From positions 25,004,641 through 25,068,640 of the forward strand of contig CM041294.1 of NCBI GenBank assembly GCA_023052935.1: DNA of 64,000 nt. The letters run 5' to 3'. Below, one piece after another: positions 10,951 to 22,200 of the stretch (its first letter is position 1; each line of letters starts with the position of its first letter). Origin of the DNA: Piezodorus guildinii. Taxonomy: Eukaryota > Arthropoda > Insecta > Hemiptera > Pentatomidae. The notes beneath the pieces were generated by a model, which worked only from the letters and a program-made list of their open reading frames with translations, had not been told where the DNA came from and did not search any database. The position numbers and the translations under genes are program-made.

Positions 10951-11228
10951 GCAGGATGAACACAAATTTTCATTGAGTATCCACGGACAAAAGTATTACA
11001 AAAAAACTGGGCCTAAAAAAATGAATTTAGAAATATTTTCAAAAAAGCACAATACATTTAGGTTTTGCTGGGAATGATCCATAAATGTTTAATTTTTTTT
11101 TTTTTTTTTTAATAATCTAGCCGTCACCCCTGATTCATTATTGTTCACAAAACATATTTTTAATTATAATTTTAAACTTTATGACCCTTTATCATAGTTT
11201 ATTTGTCAATTTGGTTTTATGTTTCCAG
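10951..11228. other. Non-coding; upstream intron of the kinase gene
   Basis: This is AT-rich with a T-run at 11093-11111. It ends in the acceptor TTATGTTTCCAG before the kinase exon. Confidence 0.4.
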
Positions 11229-11420
11229 TTTGTAAGCAGTGGTAACTCCAAAAGACCGGGAGAGCTGCCTGCCGACTGTGAAGGCCTTTCAAAGGCAGCG
11301 GTGGACTTAGTCAAGAGGCTTCTGGTGGCAGACCCAATGAGGCGCCTCCGCTCCCTCCTCACTCTCCAAACAGTGCCATTCTTCATGGGATTTGACTTAT
11401 CAAAAGTCAAGATGAAAAAG
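11229..11420 (+). CDS. Kinase exon (C-lobe end)
   Basis: This exon enters and leaves in phase 0. The residues LVKRLLVADPMRRLRS mark the aI helix of a protein kinase. Confidence 0.65.
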
Positions 11421-12563
11421 GTAATTTAAATCCTGCATTAATATTGAAAATTGACAAAGTGCATTTTTAGTACAAAGGAGTAGAAAATTTAAGACGGAAA
11501 AGACTAAATTCCATTAACTATGCAATGAATATTCTTTGCTTGCAGTCAGTATCTCCTTTCATTGTTTCTTAGTTTTTTTTTTGTTTGTTTGTTTCATGCC
11601 GAATTCCTTTAAAATTAAATGTTTACTAATACTTTAAATTAATATTTATTGAGTGTTGATACTTTAAGGTGAAGCTTGAAATATCAAGTAGATAAATAAA
11701 ATAAGGCTGTTAATGTACTCCATCACTTCATTAAAATTTTTCAAATTTTTAAATCTCTCAGATAATAACTTTTTTCTATGTGATATGAAGCCAACACTAT
11801 ACTAAATGATTATAAAATTAAATGTGTCTTAAATTAAAACTGGCGTTAAATTAAATGTATTAACAAACAACATGTGGAGCAATTTCCTCACATCCTCAGA
11901 ATGAAGCTAAATGTCAAACTATGACAATTTTAGGTATGTATGAACATAATTATTTTAAGGAACAATGTAATTCTTTTTTTACCGTGATAGCCTGGTTTAT
12001 GGGGTAAAGGCCTTGATATATCAACATAAGAATAAAGACTTTATATAACTTTAGTTAATAAAGTTTTTAAATGAAAAAAATTACTTTAAATATTAACATA
12101 CAATATGTATTTTTAATTTGTTCTAATTTTTATGAGCTGATATAAGAATGGCCAATTATATTTTAACTTTGATTTATATCTATTTATTTAAATTGAGATA
12201 TATTTTCTTTCTTATTTTCAGTTCTTATGCCATTTTTCATTTAGCCATACTCCTGTTACAATAATTATTTATACCAACAAAGCTCTGATTTGAGTGCCTT
12301 TTTTTTATGCATGCCTGCATATTTTATGCATATTTTCAGGTCATTATTTTAGAATATTTTTAGTGTAAGTTTCATTGATAGCTAGTAATTTCTTGAGCCT
12401 ACATATAATTTTTATATAATTATAATATGTTATATAATTTCAGATTAAGCCGAAACTGATTTTGGAAAAGCACTTTCCCGATGGTCCTAAAAATGGAGTG
12501 AAGATGGCTGAAAGTAATGTGCTTTTCTTTGATTTAGAAAACATGTCGCCAATAATAGTTTAG
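11229..12563 (+). CDS. S6KL/RSKR-like serine/threonine kinase, C-terminal exons
   Basis: Two exons join in phase 0: 11229-11420 (64 codons) and 12444-12563 (39 codons plus TAG). Acceptors TTTCCAG and ATTTCAG and donor AAAAAG|GTAATT are visible. The first exon encodes the end of a kinase C-lobe: GLSKAAVDLVKRLLVADP, with the helix-I arginine region MRRLRSLLTLQ followed by VPFFMGFDLSKVKMKK. The second gives IKPKLILEKHFPDG and a short tail. The pattern of RRLRSL and a hydrophobic 'PFF..FD' step resembles the tail of ribosomal-protein-S6-kinase-like pseudo-AGC kinases (S6KL in flies, RSKR in vertebrates). The catalytic exons are upstream and not found in this window. An alternative donor inside exon 2 (GAAA|GTAATG) could add further exons. 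The gene lies tail to tail with the exchanger gene. The call is by motif memory. Confidence 0.6.
11421..12443 (+). other. Kinase intron
   Basis: This is a GT-AG intron of 1023 bp, AT-rich, with no recognisable insertion. Confidence 0.5.
12444..12563 (+). CDS. Kinase terminal exon
   Basis: This exon has 40 codons including TAG. AATAAA-type poly(A) signals follow, for example near 12760. Confidence 0.55.
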   Translation: MKPKLILEKHFPDGPKNGVKMAESNVLFFDLENMSPIIV

Positions 12564-13210
12564 TTGAGTGTTCTTCAACTTGTATCTAAAGAGGATGTTT
12601 ATGGATTTCTAAGTATTTCCTCGACCACTATGTTGATTAAACAATATTTACAAAAATCAAGTAAATTTTAAAAAAATACTTTTGCTTCACTAATCATTGA
12701 TTCGTATAAATCATACCAATTTTTGAAATAATTGTTTCCTATGAATGTATTTATAGGCAATAAAAATAATTAAATTATTCATTATAATATTCAGTTAAAA
12801 ACTTTTTCATTCATATTAACTAAGGTATTAAAATCTTCTTAGAGCCTATATTACTGTTTTAATTATCTTAAAGGCAATATGCCAAAAAATATTTTTATTT
12901 TTTATTTCTGTACTGAAAGAAAAGTACTTGGATTGTGGAATCGCTTATGAAGTGTACTATGAGATGATGCAGGATCTCAGCTACTATAGATGTCCTCACA
13001 TTGTGTTATTCTAAAAATAAAACTGCAGAAAAAGATATTAACTTGCAAACATAAAAAGAACAAATAAAATATATGTAGATGGAAAAACAAATCTTTGAAG
13101 AAAATAATTCTATTTGATTCATTAAAACTGAGTCCAAAATTGCGCTGTTAATAAAATGGATGAAAACTTGTACCATTGTGTGTCTCTTCTTTGTCCTTAT
13201 TCATATTTAG
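12564..13210. other. Non-coding stretch downstream of the kinase
   Basis: No gene or repeat was recognised. It probably includes the kinase 3' UTR. Confidence 0.35.
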
Positions 13211-13775
13211 TGTGTCCTCACACTATACTGAAAGGACAAGATACAGCTCGCAGATATCGTTTATTACAAAATTTACTTGTCAAATGTTCAAAACTTCCCA
13301 CCTACTACATAAAACTAATTTATATTACCATACTTAGGCCTATTTAGACATATGGAATTGAACTATGGGGATCCACCAAGCCATCAAATTCCTCTCGCAT
13401 GCAATCCTTGCAATCCAAAATCCTCCGAAAAATCCTAAATGCCCCTTACTTTGTCACCAATAAAATAATCCATAAAGACCTGAATATCCCATTAGTTGCA
13501 TACTTTGCCCGAATTAGATATACTTCCTTTCACTCCAAATTAACAGTCCACCCAAACCCACATCTCCGCAACCTCTCATATCCTATTCCTGATCATCCTC
13601 CGAGGTAGCTGAAAAGATGATGGCCTCAAGACCTACTTATCTGAATAAACTCTGAAGTGCTACTACTGGGTAGTTTCTTTTCTTGCCGATCATGTCCATA
13701 TCTCAATGTTCACATTTACTTGATATATTTTTTCGTTAATACAGGTGTAAATATCTCTAATAAATAAATAAAAAA
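13211..13775 (+). pseudogene. Jockey-like LINE 3' fragment, same lineage as 1123-2177
   Basis: The sense translation shows GQDTARRYRLLQNLL, IYITILRPI, YGIELWGSTKPSNSSRMQSL and NKIIHKDLNIPLV, closely parallel to the LINE at 1123-2177. The 'R.LKR.WPQDLLI' end is interrupted by two stops. It ends in an A-rich AATAAATAAATAAAAAA tail. This is an older and more decayed copy than the first. Confidence 0.8.
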
Positions 13776-14956
13776 TATTTAGTGAAGGTATATTTAATTT
13801 AAAATCACATTCAGGACAAAAATATAAATTCTTGGGATACCTGAACATAATTAATTTTAAATTATATTTATTTTTAATAAGAGTAAAAACAATTATTTAC
13901 TCAGAGTTTTACTGAACATACACAAAGCCGTGTACTGTAACAGGTAAAATAATGTCTGTTTACACAATTTAGATTATTTTTATGTTACAGTTTATGATAT
14001 TTATTGCTTTTTATACTAGTTCTTATAACCAACAAGTGATACTACTATGAAGACTATTAATTTACTTTATCAATCCAATCCGTCCAAAAAATCAAAGTCA
14101 TATTTATGATTGGTTACCAAACATGCTTTTATGTAATGTATTTATTTAAATTATTATTTTAATTTAATGAGTAATGCTTCTAGATTTATTAATATTTTTG
14201 TATTCAAACTTATCAATAAAGAGTTGTTGTTTTTTTTAAATTGTTTAATTACCTAGTTTCTAGTTTTCAGAATACCTCTGTAATGATTTGTTTAATTTAA
14301 ATGGCTTGGCTCAGAATAATCTTTTAAAGGGATGGGGAGAGGGGAAAGCTTTTCATTTTACCACTCTTATTATAAAATAAATGGTTTGAGCTTTCTCAAT
14401 TCCATTTACTTGGGTAAGTGATGCGATTTGTTGTTCTTTTTTAATTGAATTAAAAGGACTGTTGTCTATTATTGCGAATAATTGGTCTGGATTTTTTATA
14501 GGAACCTAATTAATAATAAAATAAATTAATAAAATAAACTATCTCTACAATCCACAAAGGGTTTTGGGTTCAGTGCCCTATAGAGATTTGCACTGTTCAA
14601 CTGAAATCTTTAACAGTAATTAAATAAAAATCCTATTTGATACACACAAAGTCAGATTAATGAATACTTTCGATACTATCATTTCATTGTCAAATATTGC
14701 TACAAAAATTATAATGTTTTCAAACAAAGCAATTGGTCATTTTTAGGTCTTACTTATATACTTTACTTTTGTATGAATGCTAAAAGTGTTTCTTTACTCA
14801 ATTAGCAGTTTCCTCCTTCAGGGACAACTCTGTGCCTCACTACCCTATTCTAATAGAAGTAATAATTTATAATTATATAGCTGTTGGCCATAAAACATTT
14901 TCAGTTGCTGATGTTATCATGCTGACTTACAAATAAGAAACCTAGAACAGATAGAT
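13776..14956. other. AT-rich non-coding stretch
   Basis: No gene, RNA or recognisable repeat was seen over about 1.2 kb between the LINE fragment and SINE S2. Confidence 0.4.
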
Positions 14957-15071
14957 TATGGGGAGCCGGTGGCTGAGTGGCTAGAGCGCTAGTCTCCCAC
15001 GCCAGAGTTGTGAGTTTGAATCCCAGTCCCAGCGAGACTTTTATAAGAATATAATTAAATGGGAATTCGCA
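14957..15071 (+). repeat. tRNA-derived SINE, family S2, truncated copy
   Basis: The head is GGGGAGCCGGTGGCTGAGTGG with an A box, and the B box is GAGTTTGAATCCC. The body CTTTTATAAGAATATAATT matches the complete S2 at 22939-23230. The copy stops abruptly where mariner sequence begins. Confidence 0.7.
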
Positions 15072-15315
15072 CAAATGTTTTGAATTTGTTATCGTCTTGA
15101 AGACGCTGACCGCCCAGGTGTATCTTCAAGTGCAGGAACAAATGGTAGTCGCTGGGCGCCAGATCAGGGCTGTATGGAGGATGATCTAGGGTTTCCCATT
15201 TAAATGATTTGATGAGATCTTTAGTCCGATTAGCTACATGTGGACTGGCATTGTCATGCATTAAAACGATACCCTTACTCAACTTGCCATGTCTTTTTAA
15301 GACGATAACAAAGTC
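15055..15315 (-). pseudogene. mariner transposase fragment (catalytic core end)
   Basis: The minus-strand translation gives LKRHGKLSKGIVLMHDNASP, then HVANRTKDLIKSFKWE, HPPYSPDLAPSDYHLF and LKIHLGGQRL. HDNA and PSDYHLF carry the second and third catalytic aspartates of a mariner D,D34D transposase. The N-terminal half is absent. The final residues run into SINE S2. The transposase's own C-terminus lies next to it on the opposite strand, indicating an inversion. Confidence 0.8.
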
Positions 15316-15319
15316 AAAA

Positions 15320-15440
15320 TATTTGTGATGCAGTGGTTAACTAGTCAGGATGCAGAATTTTTTGAGGAGGGTATTCAAAAACTGGTGGCGCGTTATGACA
15401 AGTGACTCAAAATTCATGGAAATTATGTAGAAAAGTAGAT
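15320..15440 (+). pseudogene. mariner transposase C-terminus, inverted relative to its core
   Basis: The plus-strand translation WLTSQDAEFFEEGIQKLVAR.YDK, a stop, then IHGNYVEK is the usual C-terminal end of a mariner transposase. It points away from the core fragment at 15055-15315, so one element has been broken by an internal inversion or rearrangement. Confidence 0.7.
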
Positions 15441-15531
15441 TAAGGTACAGGCTTTCATGTAAAAATAAAATTATTGTGATATCTTTGTACGTCTTTTTTT
15501 AATTCCAAAACTGTACTTACTTAAAAAACAT

Positions 15532-15776
15532 GCCTCGTAGATTCTATTGTTGTTCTATTAAAACTATTTTTTTCTATTTCCAAAATTTTAGGTTTTTCAA
15601 AATCAAAATTGTGGTTAAGCTGAATACTATGTTGTGCCAATGCTGTGGTGTTTATATTTTTACTATTTTTGCAATTATTGCTGTGCTATTTCATTCTTGT
15701 TGTTATCTTTTTTGAGGTTTCTCCTATGTATACCTTATCACAATCTAAACAATTTAGTTTATAAATAACGTTTAGT
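15532..15776 (-). pseudogene. Penelope-like GIY-YIG endonuclease relic
   Basis: The minus-strand translation reads LDCDKVYIGETSKKITTRMK, a stop, then TALAQHSIQLNHNFDFEKPK and ILEIEKNSFN. This has the 'C..C...YIGET' core and the H...NH.FDF..P.IL block of the GIY-YIG domain of Penelope-like elements. It is decayed (a stop at 15693-15695). A GAAACG-containing terminal motif follows on the plus strand at 15817-15860, the same geometry as the element at 7398-8604. Confidence 0.6.
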
Positions 15777-15809
15777 TTTTCATGTGGTAAAATTGGATCT
15801 TTTATGTTT

Positions 15810-15860
15810 GATAATTATGATGGGAAAGGCCCTCCGAAACGTTGACTCGTTAAAGTTTAC
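15810..15860 (+). repeat. Penelope-like terminal segment with degenerate hammerhead-like motif
   Basis: TGATGGGAAAGG-CCCTCC-GAAACG has a TGATG, short stem and GAAAC arrangement like the motifs at 8438-8539, but the core is not canonical. It lies upstream of and opposite to the GIY-YIG relic. Confidence 0.35.
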
Positions 15861-16015
15861 TGAAATAAACTGTTTTTGGAAGACATAGAAACCAACTAAT
15901 TATTTGATATATTGCAATCTTCCGTTTAACCTGTTTATATTATTATTTTTTTTTTTTTACATATTTACTTGTTTAAAAAAAAAGTCATTAGCACTGGGTT
16001 CAAATTTTAATTTGA

Positions 16016-16228
16016 TTAAACATCAACCTGAAAATATTGGGTTCCAAAAGGATGAATTACAGTTTCCATTAATATACAGAACATAAAGAACATAAAATAT
16101 AGGAACATGAGATAAAATCCCATAACTCGCCTTCCTTCGAAATTGAGAGTTGGCAAAAATATGAGTGTTGACACCAAAGCAATAAGAAGAAAGAGGGCGC
16201 CCACAGGACTCAGCACCCCATAGTATGG
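16016..16228 (-). CDS. NCLX terminal exon
   Basis: There are 70 codons plus TAA. It encodes YYGVLSPVGALFLLIALVST and MGFYLMFLYFMFFMFCILME, the final two membrane helices. The acceptor is TTTTTTACAG. Confidence 0.88.
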   Translation of the reverse strand, partial: PYYGVLSPVGALFLLIALVSTLIFLPTLNFEGRRVMGFYLMFLYFMFFMFCILMETVIHPFGTQYFQVDV

Positions 16229-19200
16229 CTGTAAAAAACAAATTAGTAATAATAATTAAGATACAATTATTTTAAAATAGTAAATATCTTATTTTAATTT
16301 TTGCAAGATAACATAGATATAATTTTACTTAATATGTACTAAATATTATTGTTAATCATATATATAAATGTTCACAAACGGTGAATCATATCGATCATTA
16401 GTACAACATAGAATAACATAAAGTAGCATAATTAATGTGGGGTCACCCATAGCATAGTGGGATCACTTGTAGCTGGGTTGTTAGCATAACAGCCTCCTAT
16501 GCCAAAGGTCACAGGTTCAAACCCGCATGTGGTCCTAGGATTTTTTAATGGGAGTAAAAAATCCTTAGTTATGCCGTCCTTCGGAGGGGACGTTAAAAGG
16601 TGGTCCCGAGCCTGTGCGATGTCAGGTACTCGTTAAAGATCCCTATCCTAATATAAAACCTGGATAGGCAAAATTTAGGACTCCCACTGTAGCATCGTCC
16701 AATTAGCCATAGCAGTATAAAGTGACGTTAAATAAATAAACAAACAACCCATAGCGTAGTTGTTAGCATGACAGCTTTCTATGCCAAAGGTCATGAATTC
16801 AAACCTGCTGGTGGCCCTAGGATTTTTTAATGGGAAAAAAAAATCCTTAGTTATGCCGTCCTTCAGAGGGGATGTTAAAAGGTGGTCCCGAGCCTGTGCG
16901 ATCTCAGGTACTCGTTAAAGATCCCTATCCTAATAAAACCTGAATAGGCAAAATTTAGGACTCCCACTGTAGCATCGTCCGATTAGCCATAGTAGCATAA
17001 AGTGACATTAAACGAATAAACAATAAACAAGCATAATTAATGTGAGATATGAATGGAGAGCAGATTGCGGGTAAGCTCTAGTAATTGTGAAAATTCAACC
17101 AAAACTTAATACAAAAAAGATAACACAGCAATATTCGTCCCTGAAATTTTGATTTGGATAAGTTGAAAAACCCTACAATTAGAAATCAATTTGCGATAGC
17201 TGTAAAAAATAGGTTCGAGACTTTAAAATTTTTAAATGAGGAACGGGAAGATGTAAACATCTTATGGAAAGAGATCAGGGATAGTTTTAAAGAAGTGGGT
17301 AATTTGGGTCTTGGGAAAATTGAAAATAAAAAGAACAAATCCTGGTTCGATTTCGACAGAATTGCTGAAAAGTGTGAAAAAGATAAGCCACTAAACTAAA
17401 TGTCTTTAAATAATCTCAGTGATGATAATGTGGCTCACTTCCGACCCATAAAGAATGAAACGTAGATATTCCTAAAAATATCATACTTAGTAATCTCTTG
17501 AGCACTCTCTAAGCTTGTTTAATCCTATTCGGTTTCGTCAAAAAAGTTCTGGTATAGTTATTTGTTTCAAAAAAGAAACATGACAGATAGATAAATAGAA
17601 AAGTATTTCTATTTTCCAAAATTACAATAAATAAAAATACAATTTTTACAAATTAAAAACTTTAAAAAAAATAGATTTAAACCTAAAATTAGACACACTA
17701 TCAATCTTGCCCTAGATTTGTGCACAATAGCACATTGCTGCCCTACTAGTGGAATAAAACAAAGCTAATTATTGGATAGAACTATGTCTTTGTTTTCCAT
17801 AAACTGGCTCCAAATCAAGTTTAAACCAACCTTAGCTTCAACCAGTTTTTCTGCGAGTTGTTTATACATTGAGAGTAGGCGTGATAGTTATCCCTAGGTA
17901 TTTATACTGCTGAACTACTTCGATATTTTCAGAACCTAAGATCCATTTTTCTTTATGCACCGGCCTACCACCGAAAGAGCGTTGTTTTTTATTTTCCAGG
18001 TTTATTCTCAGATTCTGCTTTTTACAGTATTCTTCTTGAGAACTTATCATAATCTGTGATATAGCAGGGTTTGAGGATAAGAGATCAATATCACCCGCAA
18101 AATCTAGGTATTAATTTTGCAATTTTTCTCTACAAAAATACCACAATCTAAATTCACTTCCAAATCATTTATAAATCACGAAAATAGTATCCGACCAAGC
18201 AAATAACCTTGTCCGGTTCTAAATGGCTCAGTCAAACCCCAAACTAAAGCATTAGTTTCACTAAGCAGGCTTAGTGAATTATTATTAATTATTTAATTGG
18301 ATTTATTAATTTAGATGTAAATCCTAGCTAATATAATTTATGAATTAGACTATAACAGTCCACACTGTCGAATGTTGCATAAATTCAACAAAAAATTCAT
18401 AAACTTTTTGCCTTTTCTTTTGTCATTTTATCTTAATTAGACTTGTTAATGTTAATATTTTATCGATTGTTGTTTTGTTTTTTAACCAGCCTGGACTTCT
18501 TTAATTATATTGTTCCTCTCAATCCAGTCCAAAAATCTAATTAAGTTCAAACCTGTATATAACTTGGCAATTGCATTTATAAAGGAAATTCCTTTGTAAT
18601 TTGTAGTCAAATTTTTATTCCCTTTTTTATCTAGTGGAAAATAATTGATTTTTTAAGTGCCAAAGGAACATCTTCCATTTCGAAAATTCTATTAAACGTA
18701 GCCAATAAAATATTTAAAAAGGAATCTGGATCATACTTAAAAATTCATAAGGGATCCTATCACTTCCTGATGCCTTGTTATTTTTTGAGTTACCCAAAAC
18801 TGCTTTCATCTCACTCAGAGAGAAGGGTCTATCCAAAATATCAATAGTTATTGATAGTACATTTGAAATATGTGGTTCTAAGTATAAAATTCTGTTTGAA
18901 ATTAAAGGAGGGTTATACAGAGTTTTAAAGTGCATAAGCCAATCTTGAAATGATATAATACCTACAGACCAGTAACTACTTTTTACAGTTTTTAACCCTA
19001 TTCACACGCTGGGCACAATTTATATATAATATTGCTTCTTTTTTAATAAACATAGATTTTTATATGCTCTATTTAAATTTAAATACTGTAATTTATGATG
19101 AGGAAACAATGTTTTTCTAAATAACTTTAACCAATCAAATGATATCTTTCCAGCTAAGAAACATTCTTTATCGAACCAAAAATCATATACAGATCTTGGG

Positions 19201-22200
19201 TTAGAATTATAATTAGCAGATCTTTTGATAATATTTGAGAGAATATCAAATGTTTTAGTAAATTATCATTTACCGACTCATGACCAACCAAACTATCCAC
19301 TCTAGAACAATAAAATAGCTATTTTTGTTTTAACCAGTTTATTTTAGGGAGAAGAGGTAAGTTGATTGTTCAGTTAGCTTGTTACTGAATTTAAAGGTAG
19401 TAAGAATTGGCTTGTGATCCGAAAAAATTTGATTATCAACTGTAAAATTTCTTATTACTGATAGCAACTCCATCTTTACATTAGCATAATCTATTGAAGA
19501 ATTTCTAGAAGCTCCCAAATATTTAAAAATCTCCTTTTATATCATTCTTCACACCACCACTTAAAATAACTAAATTAAAATAGTTAAAAAGTTTTATTTT
19601 ATTTTTTCTATTGACATTTAAATGTCATATTAAAATAAGTCCCTTTTTTATCCCTGAACTGAAAAACTCTGAGCTTTGAAGTGAAACAAAATCTGAAAAC
19701 GCACTTTTCACTTGATCATCATTTTCAAAAAGTTTTCCTTTGAGAAAGTTGTCTAAATTCCTGAACAGAAGGTAATCTGTTGATATGGTGGGTGCGGAAG
19801 AACTTTGTTGCCCAGTTCTTTAAATTTTTGCACGGTATTTTTTGAAACATGCTGCTCAGTGAGATCATGAGGTACCCATGTGTCGAGCTTTTTTTACTTT
19901 CCCAATACACTTTAAATGTCTGGAAACGGTAGATGCACTTGCATTTAGTTGTGCTGAGAGTCCTTTAACTGTTTGGTAGGGGTTTCCTTCTACTGTATGT
20001 TTGAGGACATAGTTGTCTATTACGGACGTAGGTCTTCCTCAGGGCAAGTTTTCCAAGTCGGTATCCCCAGCTGAAAACTTAGCAAACCAATGGCGAATGG
20101 TCTGTTCATTAACACTCCCTTCCCCAAACGCCTTGCAAATATTTCTAGCTGCCTCAGCTGCTGAATGGCCAAGTTAAAACTCGTATAAAAATATTACTCG
20201 AAAATTGCGTGTTTCCATGTTCATATTGGGAGGTATACTAAAAAGTGGGTAATTGATTGGGAAGCTAATTTTTATAATACAAAGGTAGAGGATTAGTAAC
20301 TGTTTACTTTAAATATGTAAACATTCGGAAGAAAACAACAGAGATTGCAAAATCCTTTATGTATTTCAGAAACTATAAAAACGGACATTTCATGTGAAAC
20401 AACCCAATATTTGTTCGACAATATTTGTTAATCTAATACTCTACCACTAAAATCCCTGACCAAAAAAAACATTTAAATTATGTACTCTATGGAGGAATTC
20501 CAATAAGCTATTATGTTCCCTTTCCCATTTATTACAGTTTAAATACACAGGAAAAACATAAACTTAATATGACTCAATCTTTTTTTTTTAGATTTCCCAC
20601 AGTTTAATATAATTTTTAAAAAGTCTTTTTAAATTTACACCATATAAACTTCTACCTGAGGTTCTGCCACATGTTGCCTCATTTCGTCCCTAGGGCTAAC
20701 AAATGTGATGAGAATAGGCCTAGGGACCTGACCTCTCCCTGGGCTCTGACAACAGACGATGTCCTTCACTGTTAAGTTAGCAGAATAGAGGCTGTTCTAT
20801 AAAATAAGCTTTTTACCGTTTCATAAACGTCTTCATACTGATCTCTATGAGGCTCAGGAACTTTGTAAATTTTACTAGTATTTTTAATTATTTCTCTTAT
20901 AAGATTATTAATTACTTCCTCTCGCACATGTACCTCCTGTTCTAATTGGGACTTCCTTAGCTTTCCTAGCTTGAAATTCCTCAAAGATTTGTGATAATGT
21001 TTGCTTTGTTTGTCCCAAATCATTACCTATTGATTGTGAGTTTTTTTAAATTTCTTTTTATTTCTGACATAATATCTTCTAGCATGACAGTGGTTGGCAT
21101 TTTATTATATAGTAGGCATCTTATAATAGCTGATGGAGTAGGTGGAGGAGATGTCTCCTTCGCTATGAAGATATCTGATGTATTTTGAACAGATTAGTTG
21201 TTAGCATTTTTTTAACCCTATGTAACCTATAGAAATTGTAGTTAAAAATGAGGAAGTTAAACTGACCTATTTTTTACTTAGTATATCAACTAAACTTGAT
21301 TTAGAATTTCTACATCATTATGTATGTTTATATAATATTAATAAATACTCACAGTCAAAGGTTTTCCTTGAATGTATACCATAATGTAAACTAAAGCTAC
21401 ACCAAGCGAACAATCTGACAAATTGGCTGTGTAAGAAAAATAGTTCACCAATTAACTTTGTAAATTAGAAGTAAAATATATGTATAAAAATATGGTAACT
21501 GTCTTTAGGAGTTTCATTTGGATTTCCCATTGATACAAATATTGCACTATTGTTTTTTTCTTTATATCTTTGATCTTACACCATTCTACAAAAGTTGATG
21601 AATGATTAACATTATTTATTTAGTTTTGTCAAACTTAATATTTTGAATAATCTTCATAAGAAACATATCAAATTTTAAGAACTTGGAATATAATAAATTA
21701 ATACAAAGAAATGCTATGTGTGAATTAGAAAGAATGAAAACATGTAGATGTAAGAAAATAAGAATAACAGAATAAATTAACAATGAAGCTTTCTTTTCCT
21801 TTCTGCTACCTTTTAGCAGAAAAACCTTTACAGAACAGATGTCTCCTAGACTTTCTTTAACCATTGTCCCATAAATATATAATTATAGTATATTATTAAA
21901 CCACTAAAGTTACAGACTAAAAAAAAGTTGAAAAGGATACTGAACATGGGACTACCATATAATGAAGAAAAGCCCATGTTTTGTAATCCCTGTCTAGCTA
22001 AGCTTGCTGCAGCAACAAAATCTGAAAATAAAGATAACAAAAAGTTAGTTTTAGATATAATAGAACATAATTATTATTATAAATAGCTAAGTAATTCTTT
22101 ATCGGAGACCAAATCTCTCAAAAAGAGAGGTGAATTTTAAAATTTGTCATTATTACATGTTACACTGAGCAGGTTGGAGGGAACACACCTTATGGAATGC

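Noticed and set aside
14957..15030. tRNA gene in the SINE S2 head
   Set aside because: A and B boxes are present but no cloverleaf with acceptor stem could be drawn, and the sequence recurs as a SINE head.
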